DNA from: Gerris lacustris
Taxonomy: Eukaryota; Arthropoda; Insecta; Hemiptera; Gerridae
NCBI GenBank assembly: GCA_951217055.1
Contig: OX578282.1
Coordinates: 70,647,092-70,711,091 of the forward strand
Length of the DNA stretch: 64,000 nucleotides
Direction of reading: 5' to 3'
Shown: positions 39,801-51,901 of the stretch, piece after piece
Layout: each line of letters opens with the position of its first letter
Numbering within the stretch: position 1 is the first letter of the stretch
Made by a program: the position numbers and the translations under genes
The notes under the pieces: generated by a model
What the model was told of the DNA's origin: nothing
Databases searched by the model: none
Seen by the model: only the letters and a program-made list of their open reading frames with translations

Positions 39801-41744
39801 CGAGGTAGTTATCTTAATAATTATTAGTTAGAATTTACATGAATGTTATATCGAGGTAGTTTTCTTTATAATTATTAGTTAGAATTTACATGAATGTTAT
39901 ATCGAGGTAGCTTTCTTTATAATTATTAGTTAGAATTTACATGAATGTTATATCGAGGTAGTTTTCTTCATAATTATTAGTTAGAATTTACATGAATGTT
40001 ATATCGACGTAGTTTTCTTTATAATTATTAGTTAGAATTAACATGAATGTTATATCGAGGTAGTTTTCTTTATTATTATTAGTTAGAATTTTCATGAATG
40101 TTATATCGAGGTAGTTTTCTTTATGATAATTAGTTAGAATTTACATGAATGTTATATCGAGGTAGTTTTCTTCATAATTATTAGTTAGAATTTACATGAA
40201 TGTTATATCGAGGTAGTTTTCTTCATAATTATAAGTTAGAATTTACATGAATGTTATATCGAGGTAGTTATCTTAATAATTATTAGTTAGAATTTACATG
40301 AATGTTATATCGAGGTAGTTTTCTTTATAATTATGAGTTAGAATTTACATGAATGGTATATCGAGGTAGTTTTCTTTATAATTATTAGTTAGAATTTACA
40401 TGAATGTTATATCGAGGTAGTTTTCTTTATAATTATGAGTTAGAATTTACATGAATGGTATATCGAGGTAGTTTTCTTTATAATTATTAGTTAGAATTTA
40501 CATGAATGTTATATCGAGGTAGTTTTCTTTATAATTATTAGTTAGAATTTACATGAATGTTATATCGAGGTAGTTTTCTTTATAATTATTAGTTAGAATT
40601 TACATGAATGTTATATCGAGGTAGTTTACTTTATAATTATTAGTTAGAATTTACATGAATGTTATATCGAGGTAGTTTTCTTTATACTTATTAGTTAGAA
40701 TTTACATGAATGTTATATCGAGGTAGTTTTCTTTATTATTATTAGTTAGAATTTTCATGAATGTTATATCGAGGTAGTTTTCTTTATAATTATTAGTTAG
40801 AATTTACATGAATGTTATATCGAGGTAGTTTTCTTTATAATTATTAGTTAGAATTTACATGAATGTTATATCGAGGTAGTTTTCTTTATAATTATTAGTT
40901 AGAATTTACATGAATGTTATATCGAGGTAGTTTTCTTTATAATTATGAGTTAGAATTTACATGAATGTTATATCGAGGTAGTTTTCTTTATAATTATTAG
41001 TTAGAATTTACATGAATGTTATATCGAGGTAGTTTTCTTTATAATTATTAGTTTGAATTAACATGAATGTTATATCGAGGTAGTTTTCTTTATAATTATG
41101 AGTTAGAATTTACATGAATGTTATATCGAGGTAGTTTTCTTTATAATTATTAGTTTGAATTTACATGAATGTTATATCGAGGTAGTTTTCTTTATTATTA
41201 TTAGTTAGAATTTACATGAATGTTATATCGAGGTAGTTTTCTTTATAATTATTAGTTAGAATTTACATGAATGTTATATCGAGGTAGTTTTCTTTATAAT
41301 TATTAGTTAGAATTTACATGAATGTTATATCGAGGTAGTTTTCTTTATAATTATTAGTTAGAATTTACATGAATGTTATATCGAGGTAGTTTTCTTTATT
41401 ATTATTAGTTAGAATTTACATGAATGTTATATCGAGGTAGTTTTCTTTATAATTATTAGTTAGAATTTACATGAATGTTATATCGAGGTAGTTTTCTTTA
41501 TAATTATTAGTTTGAATTAACATGAATGTTATATCGAGGTAGTTTTCTTTATAATTATTAGTTAGAATTTACATGAATGTTATATCGAGGTAGTTTTCTT
41601 TATAATTATTAGTTAGAATTTACATGAATGTTATATCGAGGTAGTTTTCTTTATAATTATTAGTTTGAATTAACATGAATGTTATATCGAGGTAGTTTTC
41701 TTTATAATTATTAGTTAGAATTAACATGAATGTTATATCGAGGT
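36811..41744 (+). repeat. 51-bp satellite, array 2 (about 97 copies)
   Basis: Continuation of array 1. The marker GTAGCTTTC recurs at 38278, 39451 and 39910 (exactly 23 and 9 units apart) together with neighbouring TTCTTCATA, ATCGACGTAG and GAATTAACATG variants. This shows block duplication. Divergence rises towards the right edge. Confidence 0.97.
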
Positions 41745-42203
41745 TGACATTTTCTTCGTTAAAGTATAAAGCCAAGAGTAGGAATCATCAAATAGATTTT
41801 AATTTTAAATAAAATAAATATTAATGAAAATGATAATAAAATAACAAATAAAACAATAATTACTGACCAGCTTGGAGCGGCGCAAACATCAGCTGTCTAA
41901 TGAAAATAGTTCGCATAAAAGAAAACTTAGACAAGTTATTTTCCTTTTTAAGTAAAAATATTTTTTTAGTCGAAGATAGAGTTAAAAGAAACTGAGATGT
42001 AAGGTGGAGGAAATCAGAATGAAAAACTTCATCTTGAATTTGTATAATATAAGGGAGTGGCTTTCAGCTTATCCTGTTATCTATAACAGACGTGTTATCA
42101 ACTACTTCACGAGTATATTATATTAAAATACATCCCTTTATTTATATAAACACTTGACAATGCTGCGTAATGGAAAATTTCGAAGAATTATCAAATTAAC
42201 TGA
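41745..42203. other. AT-rich DNA, nothing recognised
   Basis: No gene or repeat identified between the satellite and the first hAT element. Confidence 0.4.
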
Positions 42204-42211
42204 CGTATGAG

Positions 42212-42291
42212 CAGTGGCGTAGCTAGACCATTAGGGGCCCCCTGGCATTTGGCCCCCCCCCCCCGCAATGCGGGCCATAGTTACGCCACTG
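42212..42291. mobile_element. hAT-like MITE (80 bp)
   Basis: Terminal CAGTGGCGTAGCTA and TAGTTACGCCACTG; 8-bp duplication CGTATGAG at 42204-42211 and 42292-42299; internal C run. Confidence 0.85.
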
Positions 42292-42628
42292 CGTATGAGT
42301 TAGAGATGTAGATGAAAAAAAAACATGTTTTTTTTTCTTCAATATGTTTAAAAAAAAAAATAATAATAAAAATAAGCCCCTTGTTTTTTCACGTTTTCAT
42401 TCACATGCATGTTGTTTAATTTTTATTACATTAAGAGATTAACTATTGAGAACGGTTATTTTACTCTGATATAAGAAGTAAACATTCTACAAAGTATGCT
42501 AACACAACTAGCATAATATCTTGGGAATGTTGTCCTCGGATATTAGGTCCGGTTAATAGGAATCAATTTATTTAATTTTTCAAATGGTTAGACAATCTAA
42601 TCAATTCAATCTAATCAAAGGGTGAAGT

Positions 42629-45068
42629 CAGTGCCGGATCTAGGGGGGGGGGGGGGGGGCTGCGGGGGGCAAGCGCCCCAGGCGGCACGCCCGGGGGGCG
42701 GCAAAACGAGGTGGAAAAATAAAATGATAAATAAAGGAAAAATTATAAAAAGTTCATAAAAAAAAAAAAGAAAAAAAAAATTGGTCAATTGTAATTTTTA
42801 ATTAGGTATATATGTAATATAATTACAGTTATCTTGTCCAATCTGGTATAGCCCACCCTTAACTTCGTTTACCCATTTTTTCTTTACAGTTGATGTGAAA
42901 GAAACTTAAGCATATTGAAGTTTATCAAAAGCTATTTAAGAAGTTCGGTGTGTCAAGAAAGACTCAAACTGTTAACGCAAATAATAATACTTTTAATACT
43001 TTTTGGACTCCATTTACGGGTCAAATTTTGTGTACCAATTCTTTTTTTTTCATCCATCCAAATTCTAAACAAAATTTTTTCTATATTACCATAATCCAAT
43101 AATACGGAGATTTCTTTGAAAATTCGCTCATTAAGTCATGGTGCTGGTCTTTTTTATACGAATTATCTCGCTTCCTATGGGTCGGAGACAATAAGGGAAA
43201 CTTCGGAGCGCATTATTATCCAAACGGTTCGTTGTACGTAAAAAAGGAAATATTGTTTCTTGTGTGAAATTTTAGATTCTTAAATTTTGATCTGATCCAC
43301 AATTGGTCTCCGAGTCAGAAGAAGCGAGATATTCACAAAATCACGTAAAAAGTCGTGCATAAACAATCACAATGCAAGTTATAGTAGAACTAGGTTTTTG
43401 CTAAACCGTTCTTTGTACGTAAAAAATGAATGAGACTTTTTTGTGGGAAATTTAATAGTTTTGCTTTTCGATAATAATTTTAATTTGTCTCCGAGCCATA
43501 GGAAGCGAGATATTAGTAAAAATACGTTGAATTGATATGGCACATCCCTTGCTCGCATCCTATTCCGTACTTTATTGATTTTATGCATTTAAAGCCTTTA
43601 TTGTCTATTTTGTTTCATTGTCTCCCCGTTTTTTTAATCTGTCAAAATTGTTTGGATTTTTTACTCAAATTAAAGTATCAATTTAGCAAAAATTAAAGAA
43701 CGCAAACGATTCATATTTACCTGGGGCTATCTGCGGGTTACTTTCGATAAACTATAAAAGTTTCATACAAATCGGAAAAGTACTTTTGAAGCTGTAGGTT
43801 TAAATAAAAGTATGTTTGCGCGCATGTGGAAGAGAAACAAGTAGGCGTAAAAGGTTGAAACTTATATGGGACTAACAATAGGCTAATCATGACCTACAAT
43901 CCAAACTTCATTAAAATCTGACGAGTAGTTTTTAAGATATGTTGGTTCGCAAAAAAAAGTGACAGACAGACACGGACCCAAAAGTGTTCCCTGATGTCTG
44001 AATCTGTCTTGGAATTTTTGAAATCGGAGAACTAAAAATCACATAGCTTCAGTTACCTTCGGTGAGGTTGGAAGCAAAAAATATCAATAAATAAACAGTA
44101 ATTTATTGCCAATATTAACAAATTAATATATTACATGATATGTAATACAATAATAAAACGTAAACATTTTACAAGATTAATTAATTTAAATAAGTTATTA
44201 CATCTATTTGAAGACCAACAAATCAAAACAAATATTACAAAACTATATTATTATTGGAATAAATATGGTTGCCTTAGCTATGGAGCAATAGTCAAGTTGA
44301 TATTAAAATTGCTAACTGGGATTCCCACTTACATTTTTATGTGGGATGCAAATATAAACTATTTTTTTTGTTTGTTTATTTGCATACTTTAATAGATGTT
44401 TGTTTATATCCTTAGTTGAGTGTGTATCTACTTGATTCAGTTGCTATATAGGAAGTTATGAAGGTATTTCATAATGAAACTGGAAGAATTAATAGCATAG
44501 TATAGTGTTACAGGTAAAACATATTTTCTTTAAGTCTAAAACCCGATTTAGATAATAATAAATGTTTCAAAAATTCTGCAGAAACAATTTTAAACAAACT
44601 TTAAGTTGCTGTTTTAGCTGAAAAAGGTTCTCCAAAACGCCTACAATTCACAATTTTGAACCTAATTTTCTACCATTTTCAGGGGGAGGCCCCCGAACCC
44701 CCCTTTGGGCAGGAGGGTACCCCTCGTAATGAATCTGGAAGAATTAATAGCATAGTTTAGTGTTACAGGTTAAATAAAATAGAAATTATCATTATTAATT
44801 GGTATTTTAAACGCAATATAGAATAGGTACTGTAGTTTTAGCTGAAAAAGGTTCTCCAAAACACTTAAAATTCACCATTTTTGCACCTAATTTTATAAAA
44901 TTTCCCGGACCCCCCTTTGGATTTGAGACTATACCCCCAGGTTCCCCCCCCCCCTCCCCCCAAATTCCACTGCTAGATCTGCCCCTGTGTGGAAAGGGCG
45001 GCAAAATCTGCTTTTGCCCCCCCCCCCCCCCCCCCCCCCCCCTGAGAAAAAACCTAGATCCGGCACTG
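42629..45068. mobile_element. hAT-like non-autonomous element (2.44 kb)
   Basis: Terminal CAGTGCCGGATCTAGG and CCTAGATCCGGCACTG; 8-bp duplication GGTGAAGT at 42621-42628 and 45069-45076. Contains long G and C runs near both ends, a 255-bp tandem duplication (GGAAGAATTAATAGCATAG at 44482 and 44737) and a dispersed repeat fragment (43570-43690). No transposase frame seen. Confidence 0.85.
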
Positions 45069-45076
45069 GGTGAAGT

Positions 45077-45421
45077 AATATTTATTTTAAAAAAATCAAA
45101 CTAATTTGAGTTCGAGTATGTTGTGAGGGGATCAAGTCCGAGTAAATCTTGTGTTTGCTTCAGCACCACAACCCTCAAGATGCTTCCAGCAGTGGAAGCC
45201 AAACCAAGGACTTCTAACCCTGCGTGACGTAGGTTTTCCACCAAGCTCTTTTAATTGAATACATAATATGATTCATACATATTATATTAAATACATTTGT
45301 CTTATTGATATTGTAGTTGGATCTTAAGGTGTGGAACTATGAAACATTAATCCATTTGATCCGCTAGGAGCTCTGATATTTTATATAATATTTAGAACTT
45401 ATATCGGCTAAATATAGAACT
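45077..45421. other. AT-rich DNA, nothing recognised
   Basis: No gene or known repeat identified. Confidence 0.4.
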
Positions 45422-45433
45422 ACAAAGAGTGCA

Positions 45434-45713
45434 CCTAAGAGCCAGAGTGACCTTGTGGGTTAAACCACGTCTGCTCGGCCATCACTGAATCATGAGTGGA
45501 ACGAGGTGGGGTTCGATTCCTCGCTATGATGCTCTGATTTATATGGCTCACTATTGATCACATCATACTCGCTTCGGTGGTACAATGTACATATGAATGA
45601 TGTGTAAAGTGGCTGCAACTCTCTACTGCGGGGCGTAATAAGGTCCTGAGTAGGCTGAGTAATGGCCCTATACCCGTTCTAGTAGGAAGTACTAAACTAC
45701 TACTACTACTACT
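45434..45713 (+). mobile_element. tRNA-derived SINE with (CTA)n tail
   Basis: A-box-like TGTGGGTTAAACCACG region and B box GGTTCGATTCC (about 45512-45522) about 55 bp apart; 3' end is (CTA)n. Flanks ACAAAGAGTGCA (45422-45433) and ACAATGAGTGCA (45714-45725) are a 12-bp duplication with one mismatch. Confidence 0.88.
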
Positions 45714-45725
45714 ACAATGAGTGCA

Positions 45726-46560
45726 AAGTAAAAGTAAAAACCAATCTACCCCCTATTATATTTTAACTTCTCTGGCACAATATCTAATATTGTCAAATTT
45801 GCATGCAATAAAAACCTATCGACCTCCTGTTAAATCCTAACTTGCTGGCCCAATATTTAAAATCGTCATATTTTTCATGTAGGTTTTTGCTTGACGGGAA
45901 GTTCTTCTGTCCGCCAGAGCTTGAAGATAAAAATGTAAAAATAATTTTAAAGTTTCGACCACCATTATAAATTGATATAAACTCATAAATATAATAATTT
46001 ATTTATGGGATCTTTGAACATTTCAAAATTATTTCAATACTATAGAATCCAATTTTTTTTAGCTAATTTATTTTGTATCTTATTATTACTGATAAAAGTG
46101 ACATTCCATTTATCTCTTCCCGTGGATTCATTAAGTGTTTTTATTTCTTTAAATTTAGAAATATTTAGAGATAAAAATACTTCAAATACTTTTTCAATTT
46201 TACGGTATATATTTTTATTTATCAGACACCGATGGTTGCTTGTCCACTTTTCAAGAAGATTGCTTATAAAAATATTAAAACCGACACACCCAGGTCTGAT
46301 ATCATTAGTTTTAACTCATCTTACTTGAAATCTTTTTCTAAAAGGAATTAATTTTTAGAGTTTCTAGGTCATTCTGAAAACCCTTATGCTCTTGATAGTT
46401 GGTCCGTCCGTCGCATCTTGGATCATACTCCCGACCTATTACATCTAGAGATTTCAAATTTGGTTTTTAAAAGTAAAACTTTTTTGGTCAAAAACAGGAA
46501 AAATGTTGCGAACTTTGCATCTCAAAATTTCTTCGATCAGCGAGCATTTGCGAACTGATC
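45726..46560. other. AT-rich DNA, nothing recognised
   Basis: A 107-codon frame at 46005-46328 is rich in Leu/Ile/Phe and lies in AT-rich DNA; I regard it as chance. Confidence 0.4.
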
Positions 46561-46726
46561 GCAAGATTTTAAATTTTCTTTAATTTTTCAGTGGGTATCA
46601 TTTTTAAATTTAGTACATAGACTTATGACAGCTAAAAAAGAAAATTAAAGGTACTTTCACTTCAACAAATGGCCGCCATACTGGATTATTACCCTCATCT
46701 TGGATTTAAAACACAATTATCTCTAG
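46561..46726 (+). repeat. Dispersed repeat with CATCTTGGATTTA
   Basis: Related copies at 49060-49123 plus 50086-50180 and at 50181-50390, sharing GACCTAGAGATCTGACATTT and GGTACTTTCACTTCAACA. Period about 150 bp where tandem. Confidence 0.65.
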
Positions 46727-46778
46727 TTTTAGTTTCCAAAGAAAATCTTTAAAAGGTCTGTTGGGTAGTTGTATAATT
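46727..46778. repeat. 52-bp inverted repeat, left arm
   Basis: Perfect reverse complement of 48990-49041 (CTTTAAAAGGTCTGTTGGGT core). The arms are interleaved with the MITE inverted pair at 47518-48041 and 50478-51002. Confidence 0.85.
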
Positions 46779-46846
46779 AAAAACTTTCAAGTTTCCATCA
46801 TTTTATAATGTGATATTTCAACCCCTCCTTGGGTCATTATCAAGCT

Positions 46847-47317
46847 CAGTGGCGTATCCAGGGGGGGGGGCACAGGGGGCACGTGACCCCCCCCCAGACC
46901 CAATAGAGTAAAAAATAAAAAAAATACGCCGTATTTTTTTTTCTAATACATATTTTTGCATTCACCTCATATACAATTTCACCACAGAAATGCATAAAAG
47001 CGCTGTTTTGAGAGGTCATATTTTCAAAATTTTCCAGGGGAGGACCCCCGGACCCTCCCCCATAGATCCCCCCCCCCCCCAATTATTAACTGCAGACGAC
47101 GTCCATGACTTACAGTAAGATATTGCGTTCTAAAACAGTGATTGTTACTTGGGCAGGAAGATTTTTTTTTTTGGGAGGGGGGGGGTCAGCTGCTATGTTG
47201 AATAAGTTTTTCCCTTTTCTTGTTACCACTACGAATTCACCCCCCCCCCCCCCCCCCCCCAATCTAAACTGACTTAGAATGTGCCCCCTCCAGACCTAGC
47301 CGCTGGATACGCCACTG
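46847..47317. mobile_element. hAT-like MITE (471 bp)
   Basis: Terminal CAGTGGCGTATCCAG and CTGGATACGCCACTG; 8-bp duplication ATCAAGCT at 46839-46846 and 47318-47325; several C/G runs inside. Confidence 0.9.
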
Positions 47318-47530
47318 ATCAAGCTATAATAAATAATTTGTACATTATTAATTTCAAAAACATAATTAAATTACATTTTATGTACAACATTAAGAAGCAC
47401 TATGTAACATTTAAATCTAACTATTTATATATTATATAATTTGAGAGATTTTTGATATGAACAAAAACACATTCACTAACCTTTTCTTAATTCCGAGCAA
47501 ATCTAAAATAAAAAATGTTTTTCCGTGGTA

Positions 47531-48025
47531 GGCTGTGAAATAGTAACTTTAGAGCCTAAAAAACATAGCTAAAATCCATTTTTTCATTACGTGGACTTAA
47601 AAAATCTTTTCGTTACTCCTAGCTGTAAAGAAAAAATCGTTTACGTCCTAGGAACTAAAAGATTTTTATTCTCCGGCGGGTAGTTGTCAAAACTTCCGTT
47701 AGTACCGCTGCAGTCTTTGTAGAAATGCTTCTAGTACGATTAAAATCCGCTAGATGTCAATGCGTTTTATTTATCTTTTCTTAAAGTGTAACATCTTTTT
47801 AAGGTTTCTTTTTTTAAGTCTTAAGTATGTACTAATATTTGTTATTATTATATATTGATTAGTGATTAATATTTAATGTTTTTTCATTGTCTGCTACCTC
47901 GGAAAAAATAGCATATGCTACGCGACTGTGAAGTGTTTTTTCTTTACCTTGGCAATATTTACTGTCTCGCTTCGCTCGACAGTAAATGTAATTGCCGCGG
48001 TAAAGAAAAAACTCACTTCACAGCC
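47531..48025 (+). mobile_element. Tc1/mariner-like MITE with internal hairpin, copy 1
   Basis: Flanked by TA, ends GGCTGTGAA and TTCACAGCC. The last 100 bp (47926-48024) fold into a long hairpin centred on TTTACTGTC...GACAGTAAA. An inverted copy lies at 50494-50988, and the match extends a few bases into both flanks. Confidence 0.75.
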
Positions 48026-48041
48026 TAGTAACATAATATAC

Positions 48042-48989
48042 TATTTCTCTATACTATCTCTATCTCCTAATAATTTAGAAAACACTTTATTCACACGTGC
48101 CTACCTACAAGAAAAAATAAGTTTTCAATTAATCAGAAAAACTTGAATAAAAGCATTTCTTTTTTACTTTAAAACAAAAGTAACTTACACATCACTGTCA
48201 TAACTTTAAGTCCAATAATTTAAAACACAAAAACTAATAAAAACCTTTTTTTCTTCGAGAGAAAAAGAGTCTGAGTTTAATTAAAGAATTTGTTTTATAA
48301 AAGTATACTGATAAGAATGATAAGGGGATTCAAAGATTAAACTAGGATACTAAAACCAAGGATCTTTTATAAAGGGGATGGAATGTTAAGAAGGGGTTTG
48401 AGGCAAAAAAGTGACCCCATGGAGGTAAGAGAAGTTGGAGAAAAAAATCATACTGCGCATGCTCCACTGCCTTTGAACTGGGACAAATTACCTTTTTTAA
48501 CAGGTTATAACCCTTGGTAACCTATAACCAAGAGGAAGGTAATTTGTCCCATTGGAGCTAATATTTTACATATCTTCATGGGGTCACTTTTTTGCCTCAA
48601 CCCTCTATCCCCTTTATATAAGACCCTTGACTAAAACATACAATACCTCTAAGTTAGGCCTATTAAAAACTATTATTAAATTAAGGAATATATACGTCAT
48701 GGAAGCTAATTTTATTCTCATTATTATTAGTGTACAATTTTATTTATAGGGATGTAAATTTATGAATTGCGTCTGTGGGGATTAGTATTGGGGACATTTG
48801 GCATTCAATTTTGAAATGCCGGTTTTATATTTTGCAAAATAGACATATAGAATTTGTTAAAATCTTTCGCATCCGATTTGAAATTCATAGTATTATTTTC
48901 CATCGCGATGTGGGCTGCTTCGAGAAAAAGTCTTTTAAATTTATTATTTTCTGTATTAAGAATTACAGTTTTGTCAAAGTTCACTAAGT
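48042..48989. other. AT-rich DNA between repeats
   Basis: No gene. Two short GGTAATTTGTCCCA-type segments in inverted orientation (about 48478-48495 and 48535-48552) make a small stem. Confidence 0.4.
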
Positions 48990-49041
48990 AATTATACAAC
49001 TACCCAACAGACCTTTTAAAGATTTTCTTTGGAAACTAAAA
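48990..49041. repeat. 52-bp inverted repeat, right arm
   Basis: See 46727-46778. Confidence 0.85.
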
Positions 49042-49123
49042 TTCAAATTGAAGGGTAATTCATAACTACTACAATTATCTCTAGTTTATAGGGGACCTAG
49101 AGATCTGACATTTGGTACATATG

Positions 49124-50077
49124 CAGGGCCGTTTCTACTAATAGGCAAGACTAGGCGGCCGCCTAGGGCGGCAAAATTATAGGGGCGGCAAAAGGAAGGG
49201 GAAAAAATAATGTTTAATCAAACAGCGAAAAAAATTAGCAAATGAATAGAGAAAAATTGGTCCGAGACAGCTCAGACAAACTTTCTCATATAAAAGTTCA
49301 TAAATACTTAGCCCAGTGTTTCCTATTTATTAGTTTTGTATGTACATTTAATTATTATTGAACATTTCATGAATATTTAAGAATGAAATTTCATGAATTT
49401 AAAACGTGTAAACCCATCATTATAGAATTTTCGCATCATCGCAATACTTTCTCTTTACACGGGAAAGTAAACATTGAGAGAGCTTTGGTTGATTCTCGAG
49501 AGCTAGCTGAAGAAAGAAAATATTGAAAGCAACAATTTTTAAGCCAACAAAACAATTTTTAAGCCAAAAAGAAGAAGAAAAAGGAAATTGTTCGCTTATG
49601 AATTAGCAGATGAACCCATCGCTGACCCCAATGTTTCAGAGTAAAGTACTATTCTCCAATATTTGATGCGGCAATTAGCTCTGTACAAGAACGATGCATA
49701 CAGTTTAATGAAATTATTTGATTTTCTATACTATACAAGTGACCTCAAGATGAAAATTTCCAGAACTCATGGATTTGTTTATTAAATTGGATACTGCTCT
49801 AACCCACTGCCCACTGTAGCCCTGGACAAGCCTCATCTTTCCTAAAGGAGATTGCCGTGACAGCTTTCTGCTCTGAACTTTCAAGAATAAGTAATCAAAT
49901 ACAAAAATATCCAAAATCTGAATACGTGCTGAACTATCTGTGACAAAGCAAGTTAAAAAATGGTTTTCCTAATTTGTTTGTTGTTCATTGTATCCTTTTA
50001 TGAAGAACTGAAGAAGGGGGGGGGGCAGCATTTATCAATTCTTGCCTAGGGCGGCGAAATACCTAGAAACGGCCCTG
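49124..50077. mobile_element. hAT-like non-autonomous element (954 bp)
   Basis: Terminal CAGGGCCGTTTCTA and TAGAAACGGCCCTG; 8-bp duplication TACATATG at 49116-49123 and 50078-50085. It interrupts a repeat present uninterrupted at about 50195-50225. Carries an inverted internally deleted copy of the 29125-29725 repeat. Confidence 0.9.
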
Positions 50078-50085
50078 TACATATG

Positions 50086-50477
50086 GCAGCTGAAGAAGAC
50101 AATAAAAGGTACTTTCATTTCAACATGTGGCCGCCGTATTGAATTATAACCGCCATCTTGGATTTAATAACACTATTATCTCAGCTTCCAGTGGACCTAG
50201 AGATCTGACATTTAGTACGTAGACTAATGTTAGCTAAAGAAGAAAAATAAAGGTACTATCACTTCAACATATGGCCGATATTTTGGATTTTATCAGATCC
50301 ATTTATCTTAGCTTCCAGTGTACTTAGAGATTTGAAAATTGGTACATAGACTCATTGTACCTAAAATTGAAAATTGAAGGTAGTATAAAATTGAATAATT
50401 GAAAATTATAAAATAAAAAAATCGAAGTTAAATTTATTATTATAAAAATTAATGGTTAAATTCTTTTTTAATTAATA
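50086..50477 (+). repeat. Tandem dispersed repeat, about 150-bp units
   Basis: Two and a half units of the GACCTAGAGATCTGACATTT repeat, then AT-rich DNA. Confidence 0.6.
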
Positions 50478-50493
50478 GTATATTATGTTACTA

Positions 50494-50988
50494 GGCTGTG
50501 AAGTGAGTTTTTTCTTTACCGCGGCAATTACATTTACTGTCGAGCGAAGCGAGACAGTAAATATGGCCAAGGTAAAGAAAAAACCCTTCACAGTCGCGTA
50601 GCATATGCTATTTTTTCCGAGGTAGCAGACAATGAAAAAACATTAAATATTAATTACTAATCAATATACAATAATAAGAAATATTAGTACATACTTAAGA
50701 CTTAAAAAAAGAAACCTTAAAAAGAGGTTACACTATAAGAAAAGATAAATAAAACGCATTGACATCTAGCGGATTTTAATCGTACTAGAAGCATTTCTAC
50801 AAAGACTGCAGCGGTACTAACGGAAGTTTTGACAACTACCCACCGGACATAAAAAATCTTTTAGTTCCTAGGACGTAAACATTTTTTTCTTTACAGCTAG
50901 GAGTAACGAAAAGATTTTTTAAGTCCACGTAATGAAAAAATGGATTTTAGCTATGTCTTTTAGGCTCTAAAGTTACTATTTCACAGCC
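50494..50988 (-). mobile_element. Tc1/mariner-like MITE, copy 2 (inverted)
   Basis: Reverse complement of 47531-48025 with few differences, flanked by TA. Together the copies form an inverted repeat of about 520 bp with a 2.4-kb loop. Confidence 0.75.
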
Positions 50989-50998
50989 TACCACGGAA

Positions 50999-51212
50999 AA
51001 AACACTTTTACTTGTTCAATAATTTTATTGTCAAACCATAAATATATTTTGACTTACATACCGGTTTCGACTTATTCAGTCATCGTCAGTGTAATGGTGT
51101 ACCAAATTAAAGATCATTACACTGACGAGGACTGAATAAGTCGAAACCGGTATGTAAGTCAAAATATATTTATGGTTTGACAATAAAATTATTGAACAAG
51201 TAAAAGTGTTTT
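50999..51212. repeat. 98-bp-arm hairpin with hammerhead-like core in each arm
   Basis: Arms 50999-51096 and 51115-51212 are reverse complements with one mismatch; loop 18 bp. In the right arm + strand: TTACA (51117), CTGACGA (51122-51128), GACT/AGTC stem, GAAAC (51143-51147), ACCGGT, TGTAA (51153-51157). Confidence 0.85.
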
Positions 51213-51229
51213 CTTTTCTTATCAACCTT

Positions 51230-51570
51230 CACTATGTTTTAAAATTGTCTCAAAACGATCGATTTTAAATTGTAGTCTGCCAATTAATGTGGCACATAAC
51301 TTTATCGCGTTTTTGGAACGAAGTTCCTTATGGCACGTTCTGGAGCCCGGGAGTGAATCCAAAAAAACGACCAAAATCACCGTCACTAAATCTACAAATG
51401 ACGATAACTTGAGTAAAAGATCACCGAGTTAGTTGAAATTTGGTACACATGTTCATTTTACCAATGCCCAGGCTGAGTTCGTCGGAAAACGTTATCCGCC
51501 CAAGCGTTCACACGCAACGCTCACGTAAACGTGAGCTTCAAATGACGGGAAAAAGTGTTATTAAGGAAGC
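51230..51570 (+). repeat. Dispersed repeat with GACGATAACTTGAGTAAAAG
   Basis: A related copy is at 61610-62090; shared landmarks include GTTGAAATTTGGTA and CACGCAACGCTCACGTAAAC. No coding capacity evident. Confidence 0.7.
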
Positions 51571-51901
51571 CTGTTACTTGACTTGTTTTTGTAATATATG
51601 TCAAAAATGTCACTTTGTTTTGTAAATAAATAAAATATAATCATGTAAAATTTCACCCTGATACAAGCAGAAGCTGTAGAGTAGGGAAGAGATATATTTT
51701 ATACTATTTTAAATTAATTGGCCGGGTAGGTAGAAAACAGTCCTATTTCAATCCAAACTCCTTTAACAAACATACTCTTTCACTATAAACTCATCATGAT
51801 CAACTTTTTTCTTATATTCAATATATATATTTAAAATTCAATTTTTTAAGTTTTTGGTAGTTTTCATACTACGGAAAGTTAAATTTTAATTTAAATCAAA
51901 T

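Noticed and set aside
30264..41744. Possible CRISPR or coding repeat in the 51-bp array
   Set aside because: Units are identical end to end with no unique spacers, and no long reading frame runs through them.
44135..44392. 85-codon ORF inside the 2.44-kb hAT-like element
   Set aside because: Too short for transposase and no recognisable domain; treated as chance.
46005..46328. 107-codon ORF
   Set aside because: Low-complexity Leu/Ile/Phe composition in AT-rich DNA, no motif, no homologous copy in the window.
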